Counted from the stretch's first letter, positions 1-8,645 are shown. The stretch is 64,000 nucleotides of DNA from Neoroseomonas lacus (GCF_014644535.1 NZ_BMKW01000011.1:94722-158721); one strand, 5' to 3'. Notes: generated by a model not told the origin, from the letters alone. Program-made: numbers and translations.

Positions 1-240
1 GCGCAGGGCGGTGTCGCGGCCGACGCTGAATTGCCGGGCGCATTCCAGCACCAGGAAGCCGCGCAGCCGCTTGCCGCCACCCATCGAAGCATAACGCATG
101 GCATCGAACAGCCGCGCTTCGGGACCTTCCGAGGGCGGGATCAGCATGTCGAGCGCGAGGTCGATATCGGCGGCAGCCTCGGCCATCGCGACGCGCAGCG
201 CTTCGTCCGCGGCCGGGAGCGTGTCCATGTTATTCGACAT
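1..240 (-). CDS. ispA: Farnesyl diphosphate synthase (polyprenyl synthetase), N-terminal part, cut by window edge
   Basis: Only the first 80 codons are present; the gene runs off the left edge. The visible protein has an acidic N-terminus followed by the YASMGGGKRLRGFLVLE stretch (about residues 52-68), the GGKR-xR substrate-binding signature of trans-prenyltransferases. The product would condense IPP with DMAPP/GPP to make farnesyl diphosphate for quinone, hopanoid and undecaprenyl carriers in the cytoplasm. The ATG lies inside the end of xseB (11-bp overlap), the usual xseB-ispA arrangement, which indicates translational coupling. A second ATG four codons downstream is an alternative start. 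The aspartate-rich motifs lie outside the window. Confidence 0.85.
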   Translation of the reverse strand, partial: MSNNMDTLPAADEALRVAMAEAAADIDLALDMLIPPSEGPEARLFDAMRYASMGGGKRLRGFLVLECARQFSVGRDTALR

Positions 241-487
241 CCCTGAGCGTCAGCCCGGCGGGGCCTTCGACAATGGCCTGCACCTTCTGCTCGGCCTCGG
301 CGAGCTTGCGTTCGCAATGCGCCCGCAATGCGGCGCCACGCTGATAGGCGGCGACCGAGGCCTCCAGCGCCCCCTGTCCGCTCTCCAGCGCCTTGACGAT
401 ACCTTCGAGCTCGGACAGCGCCTGCTCGAAGGTGAGGGTTTCGATATCGGCGGGCATCTCGCCCGCCTCGGTCCGTTTACTGGCCAT
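230..487 (-). CDS. xseB: Exodeoxyribonuclease VII small subunit
   Basis: 85-residue protein, the normal size for XseB. The core FEQALSELEGIVKALESGQ (about residues 20-38) is the family signature, followed by a helix ending in EAEQKVQAI. XseB binds the XseA large subunit to form exonuclease VII, which degrades single-stranded DNA in both directions in the cytoplasm. It overlaps the ispA start by 11 bp, so the two are co-transcribed. xseA is not adjacent here; the next upstream gene is an unrelated binding protein. Confidence 0.92.
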   Translation of the reverse strand: MASKRTEAGEMPADIETLTFEQALSELEGIVKALESGQGALEASVAAYQRGAALRAHCERKLAEAEQKVQAIVEGPAGLTLRDVE

Positions 488-521
488 GCCCGGTCATTGT
501 ACCGCCAAAGGGAGGCGCGGG

Positions 522-1490
522 CTATTCCGGCTCGATGCCAGCCTGGCGGATGGCGTTGGTCCATTTCACCGTCTCGGCGCGGACGAAGGCGGCGGCCTCG
601 GCCGGGGTCGAGGAACGGATGTTCATCCCGAAGGTGCCCAGGCGCGCGCGGACTTCCTCGGTGGCCAGGGAGGCGACGGCGGCGGCGTTCAGCTTCGCAA
701 CGCGGTCCGCCGGGGTGCCGGCCGGGGCGAACAGGGTGAACCAGGCGATCACCTCGTAATCCGGCAGGCTGGCGGCCTCGCGCACCGTGGGCACGTCCGG
801 CACGGCGGCGGAACGCTCGGCCGAGGTGACGGCAAGGATGCGCAGCGTGCCCGCCTGGGCCTGCGGCAGGATGACGGCCTGGTCGGCGATGAACAGGTCC
901 ACCCGGCCCGACAGCACGTCCTGCACCGCGAGCGGCGAGGAGCGGTAGGGCACGTAGAGCATCTTCACATTGGCCTGTGCCGCCAGGGATTCCGTGGCGA
1001 CGCGCTGCGAGGAGGAGGCCGAGGCAAAGGTGATCGCCTCCGGCCGGGCGCGTGCGGCGGTGATCAGCTCGGCCAGCGTCCGGTACGGGCTGTCGGCCTT
1101 CACGGCGACCAGCAGCGGCACGGTGGCGATGGTGGAGACGGGGATGAAGCCGTTCTCCATGTCGAAGGGGACGCGCTTGAACAGGGCGTTGGCGGCGGCG
1201 TTGGTGGAGTTGGTGCCGATCAGGACGGTGTTGCCGTCGGCGGGCGCGCGGGCGACGGCCTCGGCGCCGATCAGGCCGTTGGCGCCGGCGCGGTTTTCCA
1301 CCACGACGGGCTGGCCGAGGGTCGGGCGCATGCCGTCGGCCACCACGCGGGCGACGGTGTCGGTGGCGGAGCCGGGGGCGAAGGGGACGATGGCGCGGAT
1401 GGGCTGGTCGGGCCAGGCGGCCTGGGCGACGGCGAGGCGCGGCAGCAGGGTTGCCGCCGGCAGGGCGGCGAGCAGGGCGCGGCGGTTCAT
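522..1490 (-). CDS. Bug/TctC-family periplasmic solute receptor (orphan)
   Basis: 322-residue secreted protein. The start at 1490 is chosen because a GGGGAGGAG Shine-Dalgarno lies just upstream and the protein then begins MNRRALLAALPAA, a signal peptide ending near AVAQA. The mature part opens with WPDQPIRAIVPFAPGSATD, the typical Bug opening, and has the VVENRAGANGLIGAEAVA segment that forms the ligand clamp. Bug proteins capture carboxylates (tricarboxylates, nicotinate, terephthalate and others) for TctAB-type carriers. No tctA or tctB is near, as is common for this expanded family. The ligand cannot be predicted. Confidence 0.9.
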   Translation of the reverse strand: MNRRALLAALPAATLLPRLAVAQAAWPDQPIRAIVPFAPGSATDTVARVVADGMRPTLGQPVVVENRAGANGLIGAEAVARAPADGNTVLIGTNSTNAAANALFKRVPFDMENGFIPVSTIATVPLLVAVKADSPYRTLAELITAARARPEAITFASASSSQRVATESLAAQANVKMLYVPYRSSPLAVQDVLSGRVDLFIADQAVILPQAQAGTLRILAVTSAERSAAVPDVPTVREAASLPDYEVIAWFTLFAPAGTPADRVAKLNAAAVASLATEEVRARLGTFGMNIRSSTPAEAAAFVRAETVKWTNAIRQAGIEPE

Positions 1491-1565
1491 CGAGAATTCT
1501 CCTCCCCGGATAAGCACGGGAGGGGATAGGGCGCGGCTGGCCGCGCGGCAAGCCGAGGTGGCCGG

Positions 1566-1844
1566 TCAGCCGTGCTCGAAGACTATGGCGACGCCGTTCC
1601 AGCCCGCGATCGGATCCTCGACCAGGACGGAGGCGGTGGGAGTGGGAAGGCCGGTCAAATCAGAGCGATTGATGCGCACAGTGATCTGCTTCGTCAGGTG
1701 GTCCACCGCGACCCTCGCCTTCTCCTTGAGCGGGTGCCAGTCGGCGCCGGTCCAGATGAAGGCTGCCCCTTTCTGGTGGACGAGCATGGATTTGTCGTCC
1801 GGCGACCTGACCTTGATTTGGCCGAGTGCGATGACGTGCGACAT
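1566..1844 (-). CDS. Hypothetical protein, 92 aa
   Basis: I do not recognise this protein. The start at 1844 is supported by GGAGAACGAAC immediately before ATG; an upstream ATG at 1892 has no such site. The product begins MSHVIALGQIKV, has no signal peptide or membrane segment, and is rich in beta-type residues (for example FIWTGADWHPLKEKARVAV near the middle). The gene stands alone between a Bug receptor and a deacetylase-like gene on the same strand. The sequence just upstream (1845-1915) is more AT-rich than the surroundings and probably carries its promoter. Confidence 0.6.
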   Translation of the reverse strand: MSHVIALGQIKVRSPDDKSMLVHQKGAAFIWTGADWHPLKEKARVAVDHLTKQITVRINRSDLTGLPTPTASVLVEDPIAGWNGVAIVFEHG

Positions 1845-1915
1845 GTTCGTTCTCCATTCGGAACAAACATCGGCAATCTTGTACGGTATCACAACGAAAA
1901 TCGGTTTGGCTGCCG

Positions 1916-2845
1916 CTACGCCCGCATCAACGCCCTAACATGCGCTGCCGTCGACCGCCCCAGCGCCTCCAGGTCATACCCGCCTTCCAGCATCGACACG
2001 ACCCGCCCCTCGCAGCAGCGATCCGCCAGCGCGCAAAGCGCTTCCGTCAGATACGCGAAGTCCACCTCGCGCACCCTCAGCTGCGCCAGCGGGTCCGCCG
2101 CATGCGCGTCGAAGCCGGCCGAGATCACCAGCAGGTCGGGCGCGAAGGCCTCGACCGCCGGGATGATGTGGTCGACCCAGGCGGCACGGAACGCCTCGCC
2201 ATCCGCACCCGGCGGCAGCGGCACGTTGAGGATGTTGCCGACGCCATGCTCCGCCGCGTCCCCGGTGCCCGGATAGAGCGGCCATTGATGCGACGACCCG
2301 TAGAAGATCGACCCGTCCGCCTCGAAACAGGCCTGCGTCCCATTGCCGTGATGGACATCGAAATCGACGATGGCGACGCGCCTGGCGCCATGCACCGCCT
2401 GCGCGTGGCGGGCGGCGATCGCGGCGTTCGCGAACAGGCAGAACCCCATCGGCCGCGCCGGTTCACAGTGATGCCCCGGCGGGCGCGTGGCGCAGAAGGC
2501 GCGGCGAAATTCGCCCTTCATCACCGCATCCACCGCGGCGATGCTCGCACCCGCGGCGCGCAGGGCGGCCTCGGCGCTGCCCCAGGACATGACAGTGTCG
2601 CCATCGAGGGCAACCGTCTCATCCGGTTCCGGCCGGATCGCCAGGATCGCCGAGACGTAGTTCTCCGGATGCACTCGCGTCAGTTGCTCGACGGTGGCGA
2701 GCGGCGCCTGGTCGCGGATCAGGTCGACGAATTCCCCGGCATCGAGCGCCTTCAGCACCGACCGCAGCCGGTCCGGGCATTCCGGGTGGTGCGGCCCCGG
2801 GTCGTGGTGCAGGCAGGCACGATGGGTCAGCAGCAGCACGCTCAC
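1916..2845 (-). CDS. Histone-deacetylase-family amidohydrolase
   Basis: 309-residue class II HDAC-like enzyme (AcuC / acetylpolyamine amidohydrolase superfamily) that hydrolyses acetyl-amide bonds with one zinc. Visible motifs are RPPGHHCEP (about 121-129) with the catalytic His pair, DFDVHHGNGTQ (161-171) with the Asp and His zinc ligands, SAGFDAHAADPL (242-253) with the third ligand, and a C-terminal GGYDLEAL. The GTG at 2845 overlaps the TGA of the upstream tusA-like gene as GTGA, so the two genes are translationally coupled. The substrate (acetyl-lysine, polyamine or other) cannot be read from the sequence. Confidence 0.9.
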   Translation of the reverse strand: MSVLLLTHRACLHHDPGPHHPECPDRLRSVLKALDAGEFVDLIRDQAPLATVEQLTRVHPENYVSAILAIRPEPDETVALDGDTVMSWGSAEAALRAAGASIAAVDAVMKGEFRRAFCATRPPGHHCEPARPMGFCLFANAAIAARHAQAVHGARRVAIVDFDVHHGNGTQACFEADGSIFYGSSHQWPLYPGTGDAAEHGVGNILNVPLPPGADGEAFRAAWVDHIIPAVEAFAPDLLVISAGFDAHAADPLAQLRVREVDFAYLTEALCALADRCCEGRVVSMLEGGYDLEALGRSTAAHVRALMRA

Positions 2846-3081
2846 GCGGGCGGGTCTTCCCGCTTGCGGATGACGAAGCGGTAGGCGCCCGCCTGTTCCC
2901 CGAACGAGACGAGCTGGTGACCGGTTTCCTTGCAGAAGGCGCGGAAGTCGGCGACCGAGGCCGGGTCGGTGGCGAGCACTGTCAGCCGCGCCCCGGCCGG
3001 CAGGCCGCGCAGCGTCTTGTTGGCCTTGAGCACCGGCAGGGGGCATGTCAGCCCCTTCACGTCGAGCAGCGTTTCACCCAT
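2842..3081 (-). CDS. TusA-family sulfurtransferase
   Basis: 79-residue protein of the sulfur-carrier family. It begins MGETLLDVKGLTCPLPVLKA; Cys13 in the CPLP motif would carry the persulfide. It has the usual beta-alpha-beta-alpha-beta layout, with ATDPASVADFRAFCKETGH in the middle. Members pass sulfur to tRNA thiolation, molybdenum cofactor or sulfur oxidation pathways. It is the first gene of a two-gene unit with the deacetylase-like gene (4-bp overlap), and no other sulfur genes are adjacent, so the partner is unknown. Confidence 0.88.
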   Translation of the reverse strand: MGETLLDVKGLTCPLPVLKANKTLRGLPAGARLTVLATDPASVADFRAFCKETGHQLVSFGEQAGAYRFVIRKREDPPA

Positions 3082-3179
3082 CGGGGGATTGCACCACCCG
3101 CCGCCTCGCGGGGCAAGCGTGGTGAACGGGGTTCCGCGCCGCGCGGGCCGCGGTGCACAGTGGCGATGGAGGTGCCCCC

Positions 3180-4361
3180 ATGACGCTCGATTCGACGGGA
3201 ACGCTCGCGCTGGCCGCGGCGATCCTTCTGGCGGGGCGTTTCCTCAATGCCGGCATCGCACTGCTGGCGCGCTACAACATTCCGCAGCCGATCTCGGGCG
3301 GCCTGGCCTTCGCGCTGGTCGCGGCTGGGCTGCATGCTTGGTCGGGGCTGATGATCGAGACCTCCGCCGTGCTGCGCGGGCCCTTGCTGCTGGCCTTCTT
3401 CGCCTCGGTCGGCCTGTCGGCTGATCTCGGCCGGCTGCGCCGCGGCGGGCCGAAGCTGATGCTGTTCCTCGCCTGCGTCGTGCCCTTCCTGATGGCGCAG
3501 AACGCGCTCGGCACCTTCATGGCGATCCTGCTCGACCAGCACCCGCTGATCGGGCTGATCGGCGGCTCGGTCACGCTGGTCGGCGGGCATGGCACCGGGG
3601 CGGCCTATGCGCGGATTTTCGAGGAGACGCACAGCCTGGCCGGGGTGATGGGCTTGGCCATGGCCTCGGCGACCATCGGGCTTGTGCTGGGTGGCGTGGT
3701 CGGCGGGCCGGTCGCGCAATACCTGCTGCGCGGGCGGGCGCCGATCGAAGCCGGCGCGGTGGCGGCGGCCGACGAAGCGGTCGAGCCCGCCACCACCGAG
3801 GGGGCGATCGTGACCACCTGCCTCGTGCTGTTCTGCCTGCTGCTCGGGGGCTGGATGGCCTGGCTGACCCAGGGTGCGCCGATCGCCCTGCCGGATTTCC
3901 TGTGGTGCCTGTTCGCCGGCGTGGTCGTGCGCAACCTGATCGCGCCGCTGATCCGGCTGCCGGTGTCGGATGCCTCGGTGGATTTGGTGGGCAGCACGGC
4001 GCTGGCGCTGTTCCTGGCGATGACCATGGCGACGATCCGGTTGTGGGAACTCGCCGCCCTGGCCGGGCCGCTGATGATGATCGTCGCCTCCCAGGCGGTT
4101 TTCGCGGTGATCTATGCTGTGCTGGTGGTCTATCGCATGATGGGCCGGGATTATGAGGCGGCGGTGGCGACCGCCGGCTTCCTCGGCTTCTCGATGGGGG
4201 CGACGGCGACGGCCATCGCCAATATGCAGGCGGTGGCCGGGCGTTATGGGCCGGCGCCGGTTGCCTTCCTGGTGGTGCCGCTGACCGGGGCCTTCTTCAT
4301 CGACCTCGCCAATGCGCTGGTGCTGACCGGCGGATTGTCGCTTCCGATCTACGGGGAGTAG
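3180..4361 (+). CDS. gltS: Sodium/glutamate symporter
   Basis: 393-residue inner-membrane carrier of the ESS family, importing glutamate with sodium. The start at 3180 follows a GGAGGTG ribosome site. About ten hydrophobic segments are visible. The two inverted halves carry the family's glycine-rich pore loops, GGSVTLVGGHGTGAA (about 127-141) and GFSMGATATAIANMQAV (about 335-351). A TAXI-type binding protein begins 5 bp after the stop, which suggests a transcript shared by two unrelated uptake proteins. Confidence 0.92.
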   Translation: MTLDSTGTLALAAAILLAGRFLNAGIALLARYNIPQPISGGLAFALVAAGLHAWSGLMIETSAVLRGPLLLAFFASVGLSADLGRLRRGGPKLMLFLACVVPFLMAQNALGTFMAILLDQHPLIGLIGGSVTLVGGHGTGAAYARIFEETHSLAGVMGLAMASATIGLVLGGVVGGPVAQYLLRGRAPIEAGAVAAADEAVEPATTEGAIVTTCLVLFCLLLGGWMAWLTQGAPIALPDFLWCLFAGVVVRNLIAPLIRLPVSDASVDLVGSTALALFLAMTMATIRLWELAALAGPLMMIVASQAVFAVIYAVLVVYRMMGRDYEAAVATAGFLGFSMGATATAIANMQAVAGRYGPAPVAFLVVPLTGAFFIDLANALVLTGGLSLPIYGE

Positions 4362-4366
4362 GGGCC

Positions 4367-5830
4367 ATGCTGCGTCGCCTCCTTCTGTTCGTCGTGCTGC
4401 TGGTCGCCCCGCCGGCCCTGGCCATGCCCGACACCGAAGCGCTACGCGCCATGGTGGCCGCCCGCATCGTCGAGGCGGCCGGGCCGGGGCTGCTCGAGAT
4501 CGAGAGTTTCCGTCGCATGGGCCAGGCGCCCGACCCGGCGGGCGGGGCGCGCATCGCCTATTTCGCCGCGCGGCTGCGGCTGACGCGCGACCATGAATTC
4601 GGCGCCTGGGACGGGCGCAACCTGCAGGCCCTGGCCGCCGCGCTGGGGGCGGCGCCGCGCGCCATCCTCGGGGCCAATCGCGACGGCAATCGGGCCGGCG
4701 ACGTAATTCGCGTCAATGGCGCGCTGCGCCTGCGCGAGGAGGCGGGGCGCTGGGTGCCGCTGGCCTCCGCCGCCTGGGACGATACGCCGCCAGCCAATTT
4801 CGACGGGCCAGGCGCGCAGGCCGAGCGGCTGCTCGCCGCCATCGGCACCGCGTTGACCGCCGGCGGGCGCGCGGCGGGGGCCGAGATGACGCCGGTAATC
4901 GAACAGGAACTCGCCCAGGCCTGGCGCAACATCGAGGCACGGCAGGCACGGCTGCGCCATGGCGTGCCAATCGCGGGCGGCGCCGCCGGGTCAGAATATG
5001 CGCGCCTCGCCGAGGCGATGACCCGGATGCCGCCAGGGCCCGGCCTGGGCCGCACCGTCGCGCTGGCCTCGGCCGGCAGTGTCGAGAATCTGCGCCTGAT
5101 CGCCAACCGTACCGCGCTCGCCGGCATCGCGCAGGCCGATGTCGCGCTGGCGGCGCTGCAGGGCGGGACGCCGGCCTGGGACCTGCCGGCGATACCCGAC
5201 CTGCGCGCCATCGCAGCGCTGTTTCCCGAAGCGGTGCATGTCGCCGTGCCGGTGGCATCGGGCATTCGCCGCATGGCCGAACTCGCCGGGCGGCCGGTCG
5301 GTGTGGGCGTGTCGGGCTCGGGGGCGCGGGTGACGGCCGAAGAGGTGCTGCTCGCCCATGGCCTCGATGCCACGACGACGCCGCGCGTGGCGCTGGCGCC
5401 GGAGGCGGTGGCGGCGGCCTTCGCCGACGGGCGCATTGCCGCGGCGATCGCGGTCAGCCTGGCGCCGGCCCAGGCGGAGTTGCGGCTGGCCGATGCGCTG
5501 CCGCTGCGCTTCCTCCCCCTGGAGGAGGCCGCCATGGCCAGTTTGGTCGATGCGCAGGGGCCGTTGATCCGCTTCGCCATCCCGGCCGGCACCTACCCCA
5601 ACCAGGACCTGGCGGTGCCGACGCTCGCCACCCAGGCCGTGCTGGTCGCGGCTGACACGTTGACGCAGGCCGAGGTCACCACCTTGTTGATAACGTTGCT
5701 GGACGGGCAGGGGCTGGTCGCCGCGGGCGGTCCGGCGGCGATGATGATCCGGCGGGAGACGGCGGGCGGGCCGCTGCCGCTACCGTTCCACCCGGCGGCG
5801 ATCGCGTTTTTCGACCAAGGCAGGAGATAG
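4367..5830 (+). CDS. TAXI-family TRAP-type solute-binding protein with long N-terminal domain
   Basis: 487-residue secreted protein with signal peptide MLRRLLLFVVLLVAPPALA. The C-terminal half (from about residue 225) resembles TAXI receptors: GSVENLRLIANRTALAGIAQADVA, then a pocket strand near VAVPVASGIRRMAELAGRPVGVG. The first 200 mature residues are extra compared with the usual TAXI size of about 320, and I do not recognise that part. No TRAP permease is adjacent. It directly follows gltS and precedes a ROK kinase by 4 bp, so the three may be co-transcribed. Assignment to TAXI is good for the C-terminal half only. Confidence 0.7.
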   Translation: MLRRLLLFVVLLVAPPALAMPDTEALRAMVAARIVEAAGPGLLEIESFRRMGQAPDPAGGARIAYFAARLRLTRDHEFGAWDGRNLQALAAALGAAPRAILGANRDGNRAGDVIRVNGALRLREEAGRWVPLASAAWDDTPPANFDGPGAQAERLLAAIGTALTAGGRAAGAEMTPVIEQELAQAWRNIEARQARLRHGVPIAGGAAGSEYARLAEAMTRMPPGPGLGRTVALASAGSVENLRLIANRTALAGIAQADVALAALQGGTPAWDLPAIPDLRAIAALFPEAVHVAVPVASGIRRMAELAGRPVGVGVSGSGARVTAEEVLLAHGLDATTTPRVALAPEAVAAAFADGRIAAAIAVSLAPAQAELRLADALPLRFLPLEEAAMASLVDAQGPLIRFAIPAGTYPNQDLAVPTLATQAVLVAADTLTQAEVTTLLITLLDGQGLVAAGGPAAMMIRRETAGGPLPLPFHPAAIAFFDQGRR

Positions 5831-5834
5831 GGTA

Positions 5835-6725
5835 TTGCGGTTTGGCATCGACCTCGGCGGCACCAAGATCGAAATTGTGGCACTGGACCGGGAGGGGGCG
5901 GTGCGCTTGCGCAAGCGCGTCGCCACGCCGTCCGGCTATGCCGCGACGGTCGAGACGATCGCCGCGCTGGTGCGCGATGCGGAGCACGAGACGGGCGGGC
6001 GCGGGACGGTCGGCGTCGGCATTCCCGGCAGCCTCAGCCCGGCCACCGGCCTGATGCGCAATGCCAATTCCCAGGCGCTGAACGGGAAGCCGCTGGACCG
6101 CGACCTCGGCGCCGCGATCGGCCGGGCGGTGCGCATCACCAACGACGCCAATTGCCTGGCGATGAGCGAGGCGGCGGATGGCGCCGGGGCGGGGTATCGC
6201 ACCGTCTTCGCCGTCATCATCGGCACCGGTTGCGGCGGTGGCATCGTCTCTTCCGGCCGGCTGCTGGACGGGCCGAACGGTACTGCGGGGGAATGGGGTC
6301 ACACGCCGCTGCCATGGATGCGGGCGGAGGAATTCCCCGGGCCGCGCTGCTGGTGCGGGCGAGACGGCTGCCTGGAGACCTTCCTGTCCGGCCCGGGCCT
6401 CGCCGCCGATTGCGACGGGCCGGGGGCACGCGATGCCGGGTCGATCCCGGCTCGCGCGGCGGCCGGGGAGGCCAAGGCGGCGGCGGCGCTGGCGCGGCAC
6501 ACGGACCGGCTGGCGCGCGCGCTCGGGCAGATCGCCAATATCCTCGACCCGGATGTGGTCGTGCTCGGCGGTGGCTTGTCGAATATGCAGCATCTGTACG
6601 TCGATGTGCCGCCGCTGATGGCGCGACACGTACTGGGCGACGTGGCGCGCACGCCGATCGTGCAGGCGAGGCACGGGGATTCGTCGGGCGTGTTCGGGGC
6701 GGCGCGGTTGTGGGATACGCCGTGA
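5835..6725 (+). CDS. ROK-family sugar kinase (fructokinase / N-acetylhexosamine kinase type)
   Basis: 296-residue cytoplasmic kinase. The start is TTG at 5835, supported by AGGAG inside the end of the previous gene, and the protein starts directly with the phosphate loop RFGIDLGGTKIE. Other marks are the catalytic Asp in ITNDANCLA (about 101-109), GEWGHTPLP with zinc-ligand His156, and the ROK zinc motif CWCGRDGCLE (172-181). Fructokinase (Mak) and N-acetylglucosamine kinase (NagK) share these features, so the sugar is not decided. It ends just before repeat element copy A. Confidence 0.88.
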   Translation: MRFGIDLGGTKIEIVALDREGAVRLRKRVATPSGYAATVETIAALVRDAEHETGGRGTVGVGIPGSLSPATGLMRNANSQALNGKPLDRDLGAAIGRAVRITNDANCLAMSEAADGAGAGYRTVFAVIIGTGCGGGIVSSGRLLDGPNGTAGEWGHTPLPWMRAEEFPGPRCWCGRDGCLETFLSGPGLAADCDGPGARDAGSIPARAAAGEAKAAAALARHTDRLARALGQIANILDPDVVVLGGGLSNMQHLYVDVPPLMARHVLGDVARTPIVQARHGDSSGVFGAARLWDTP

Positions 6726-6740
6726 GGCGCGGCGGTGGCA

Positions 6741-6969
6741 CGGAGAGGGGCGCCGCCCCTCTCCGGACCTCACCCCGCCAAAGGCCGGGAGGCCTTTGGA
6801 AACCGATACCTGGGGCGGGGCCAGGCCGTCATGCCGGCCCGCGCAAGACGCTCCGGGCGCTGGAGCGGGTCTCGGCACGTGGCCTTGCCGTGGGGCACGG
6901 CGCCAACAGATGGCAATCCAAAGGGCACTGCCCTTTGGTGGGGTGGTTTGGAGGGGCAACGCCCCTCCA
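6741..6969. repeat. Two-arm inverted palindromic element, copy A (229 bp)
   Basis: Complete copy. The left arm has an outer hairpin CGGAGAGGGGC-GCC-GCCCCTCTCCG (6741-6765), then CACCCCG and an inner hairpin CCAAAGGC-CGGGA-GGCCTTTGG (6778-6799), then AAACCGATAC. The right arm is the inverted counterpart: CGCCAACAGATGGC, inner hairpin CCAAAGGGC...GCCCTTTGG (6918-6938), GTGGGGTGG, and outer hairpin TGGAGGGGC-AAC-GCCCCTCCA (6949-6969). The core contains GGGTCTCGGC. It lies right after the ROK kinase stop and before a small membrane-protein gene. It may act as a terminator or mRNA-protecting structure; no T-run follows. Confidence 0.85.
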
Positions 6970-6987
6970 CGGCGGCGACCCGCCAGG

Positions 6988-7386
6988 ATGACGCCGGGCT
7001 TGACCTATGGCGGCCTCGCCTTCCTGGCCGGCGCGGTGCTGGGGCCGCTGCGCGAACTGATCCTTGCCCCACGGATCGGTGGATTGCCGGCGGCGCTTGC
7101 CGAAGCCGCCGCCATGGCCGCCTTGCTGTGGCTCGCCGCGCGGCATGTCATGGCGCGGCTGGTGCCGCCGATCCCGAAGCGGGTTCGAGCGACGGTGGCC
7201 GGGGTCGCCCTGCTGGTGGTGATCGCCCTGGATGTCCTGCTGCGCCTGGCCTTGCAGGCGAGCGGCCTCGCCGAGGGCCGCGCGCCGCGCAGCCCGGCGG
7301 AGCAGGCCGTCATGCTGCCGCTGCTCGCCTGGCTCGTCGTCTTGCCCTTCATCATGGGCCGCTGCCATGCCGACGCTGTGTCGTGA
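6988..7386 (+). CDS. Small integral membrane protein, unknown function
   Basis: 132-residue protein with four predicted membrane segments: near LTYGGLAFLAGAVLGPLREL (5-24), ALAEAAAMAALLWLAARHVM (about 36-55), ATVAGVALLVVIALDVLLRL (about 68-87) and VMLPLLAWLVVLPFIM near the C-terminus. The start at 6988 is the first in-frame ATG after repeat element A, preceded by a weak AGG. Its last 20 bp overlap the start of the DNA polymerase IV gene, so the two are probably co-transcribed. I do not recognise a specific family. Confidence 0.65.
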   Translation: MTPGLTYGGLAFLAGAVLGPLRELILAPRIGGLPAALAEAAAMAALLWLAARHVMARLVPPIPKRVRATVAGVALLVVIALDVLLRLALQASGLAEGRAPRSPAEQAVMLPLLAWLVVLPFIMGRCHADAVS

Positions 7387-8623
7387 CTGCCTGCACCGCG
7401 TCGAGCCCGCCGTCACGCGGTGCGTCGCCTGCGGGTCGCGCCGCGTCGTCTCGCACCCCGAACTGTTCCGGCTGACCGTCGCGCATGTCGATTGCGACGC
7501 CTTCTATGCCAGCGTCGAGAAACGCGACCGGCCGGAACTGCTGAGCCGCCCGGTGATCGTGGGTGGTGGCAAGCGCGGCGTGGTCTCGGCCTGTTGCTAC
7601 ATCGCGCGGACGCGTGGCGTGCGCAGCGCGATGCCGATGTTCAAGGCGCTCGCGGCCTGCCCGGATGCCGTGGTGATCAAGCCTGAGATGGCGAAATACG
7701 TCCATGAAGGCCGCCGCATCCGCACCATGATGGAGGCGCTGACGCCGCTGGTGCAGCCGATGTCGATCGACGAGGCGGTGCTCGACCTGGCGGGGACCGA
7801 GGCGCTGCACGGCGCGCCGCCGGCGGTGGTGCTGGCGCGCTTCGCCCTGGCGGTGGAACGCGAGGTCGGCGTTACCGTCTCGATCGGCCTGGCGGCGAAC
7901 CGGCTGATGGCGAAGCTCGCCGCCGAACGCGACAAGCCGCGCGGCTTCGCGGTGATCGGCGCCGATGAGGCCGCCGGATGGTTGGCGCCGCAGCCCGTCT
8001 CGCTGCTGCCCGGCGTCGGGCCGGCGATGGCCAAGCGGCTGCAGGCGGCGGGGTTCTCGACACTGGGGCAACTCGGCGCGCTGGAGCCGCGTGAGGCGAT
8101 GCGCCGGTTCGGTGATGAAGGGCCGGCGCTCGCCGCCCGCGCGCGGGGCGAGGATGCGCGGCGGGTGAACCCCGACCGCGAGACGAAATCCATCAGCGCC
8201 GAAACCACCTTCGAGACCGACATCGCCGCGCGGGAGGCGCTCGAAGCCCCGTTGTGGCGGTTGTGCGAGAAACTGGCGCGGCGGCTGACGGAGAAGGGCT
8301 TCGCCGCCGGTGGCGTCACGCTGAAACTGAAGACGGCCGCCTTCGCCACCCGCACGCGCGCGGCGCGCCTGCCGCAGCCGACGCGGCTGCCGGATGTGCT
8401 TTTCGCCGCCGTGCGGCCGCTGCTGGCGAAGGAGGCGGACGGCACGGCCTTCCGGCTGATCGGGATTGGCGCGCAGCCGCTGGCGGCGGCGGCGGACGCC
8501 GATCTCGGTGACCTCGCCGATCCGGAGGCGCCGAAGCGCGCGGCGCGCTGGGCGGCGGTGGAGACGCTGCGGGCGAAGTTCGGCGACGGCGCGGTGATGC
8601 GCGGGCGCGGGCTGCGGAAGTGA
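7367..8623 (+). CDS. dinB: DNA polymerase IV (Y-family) with N-terminal zinc-ribbon
   Basis: 418-residue translesion polymerase. The catalytic core begins VAHVDCDAFYASVE (about 38-51; Asp42 binds metal). It carries SMSIDEAVLDL-type catalytic acidic residues (found as MSIDEAVLDL), a helix-hairpin-helix LLPGVGPAMAKRLQAAGF and a little-finger domain ending near residue 400. Before the polymerase core is a short ribbon with Cys5, Cys8, Cys19 and Cys22 (CxxC...CxxC). The ATG at 7367 was chosen because it includes this ribbon. It is synthesized in the cytoplasm for error-prone bypass; no LexA box was identified. Confidence 0.92.
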   Translation: MPTLCRDCLHRVEPAVTRCVACGSRRVVSHPELFRLTVAHVDCDAFYASVEKRDRPELLSRPVIVGGGKRGVVSACCYIARTRGVRSAMPMFKALAACPDAVVIKPEMAKYVHEGRRIRTMMEALTPLVQPMSIDEAVLDLAGTEALHGAPPAVVLARFALAVEREVGVTVSIGLAANRLMAKLAAERDKPRGFAVIGADEAAGWLAPQPVSLLPGVGPAMAKRLQAAGFSTLGQLGALEPREAMRRFGDEGPALAARARGEDARRVNPDRETKSISAETTFETDIAAREALEAPLWRLCEKLARRLTEKGFAAGGVTLKLKTAAFATRTRAARLPQPTRLPDVLFAAVRPLLAKEADGTAFRLIGIGAQPLAAAADADLGDLADPEAPKRAARWAAVETLRAKFGDGAVMRGRGLRK

Positions 8624-8645
8624 GGCTGCGCCATAGGCGCGAAGA

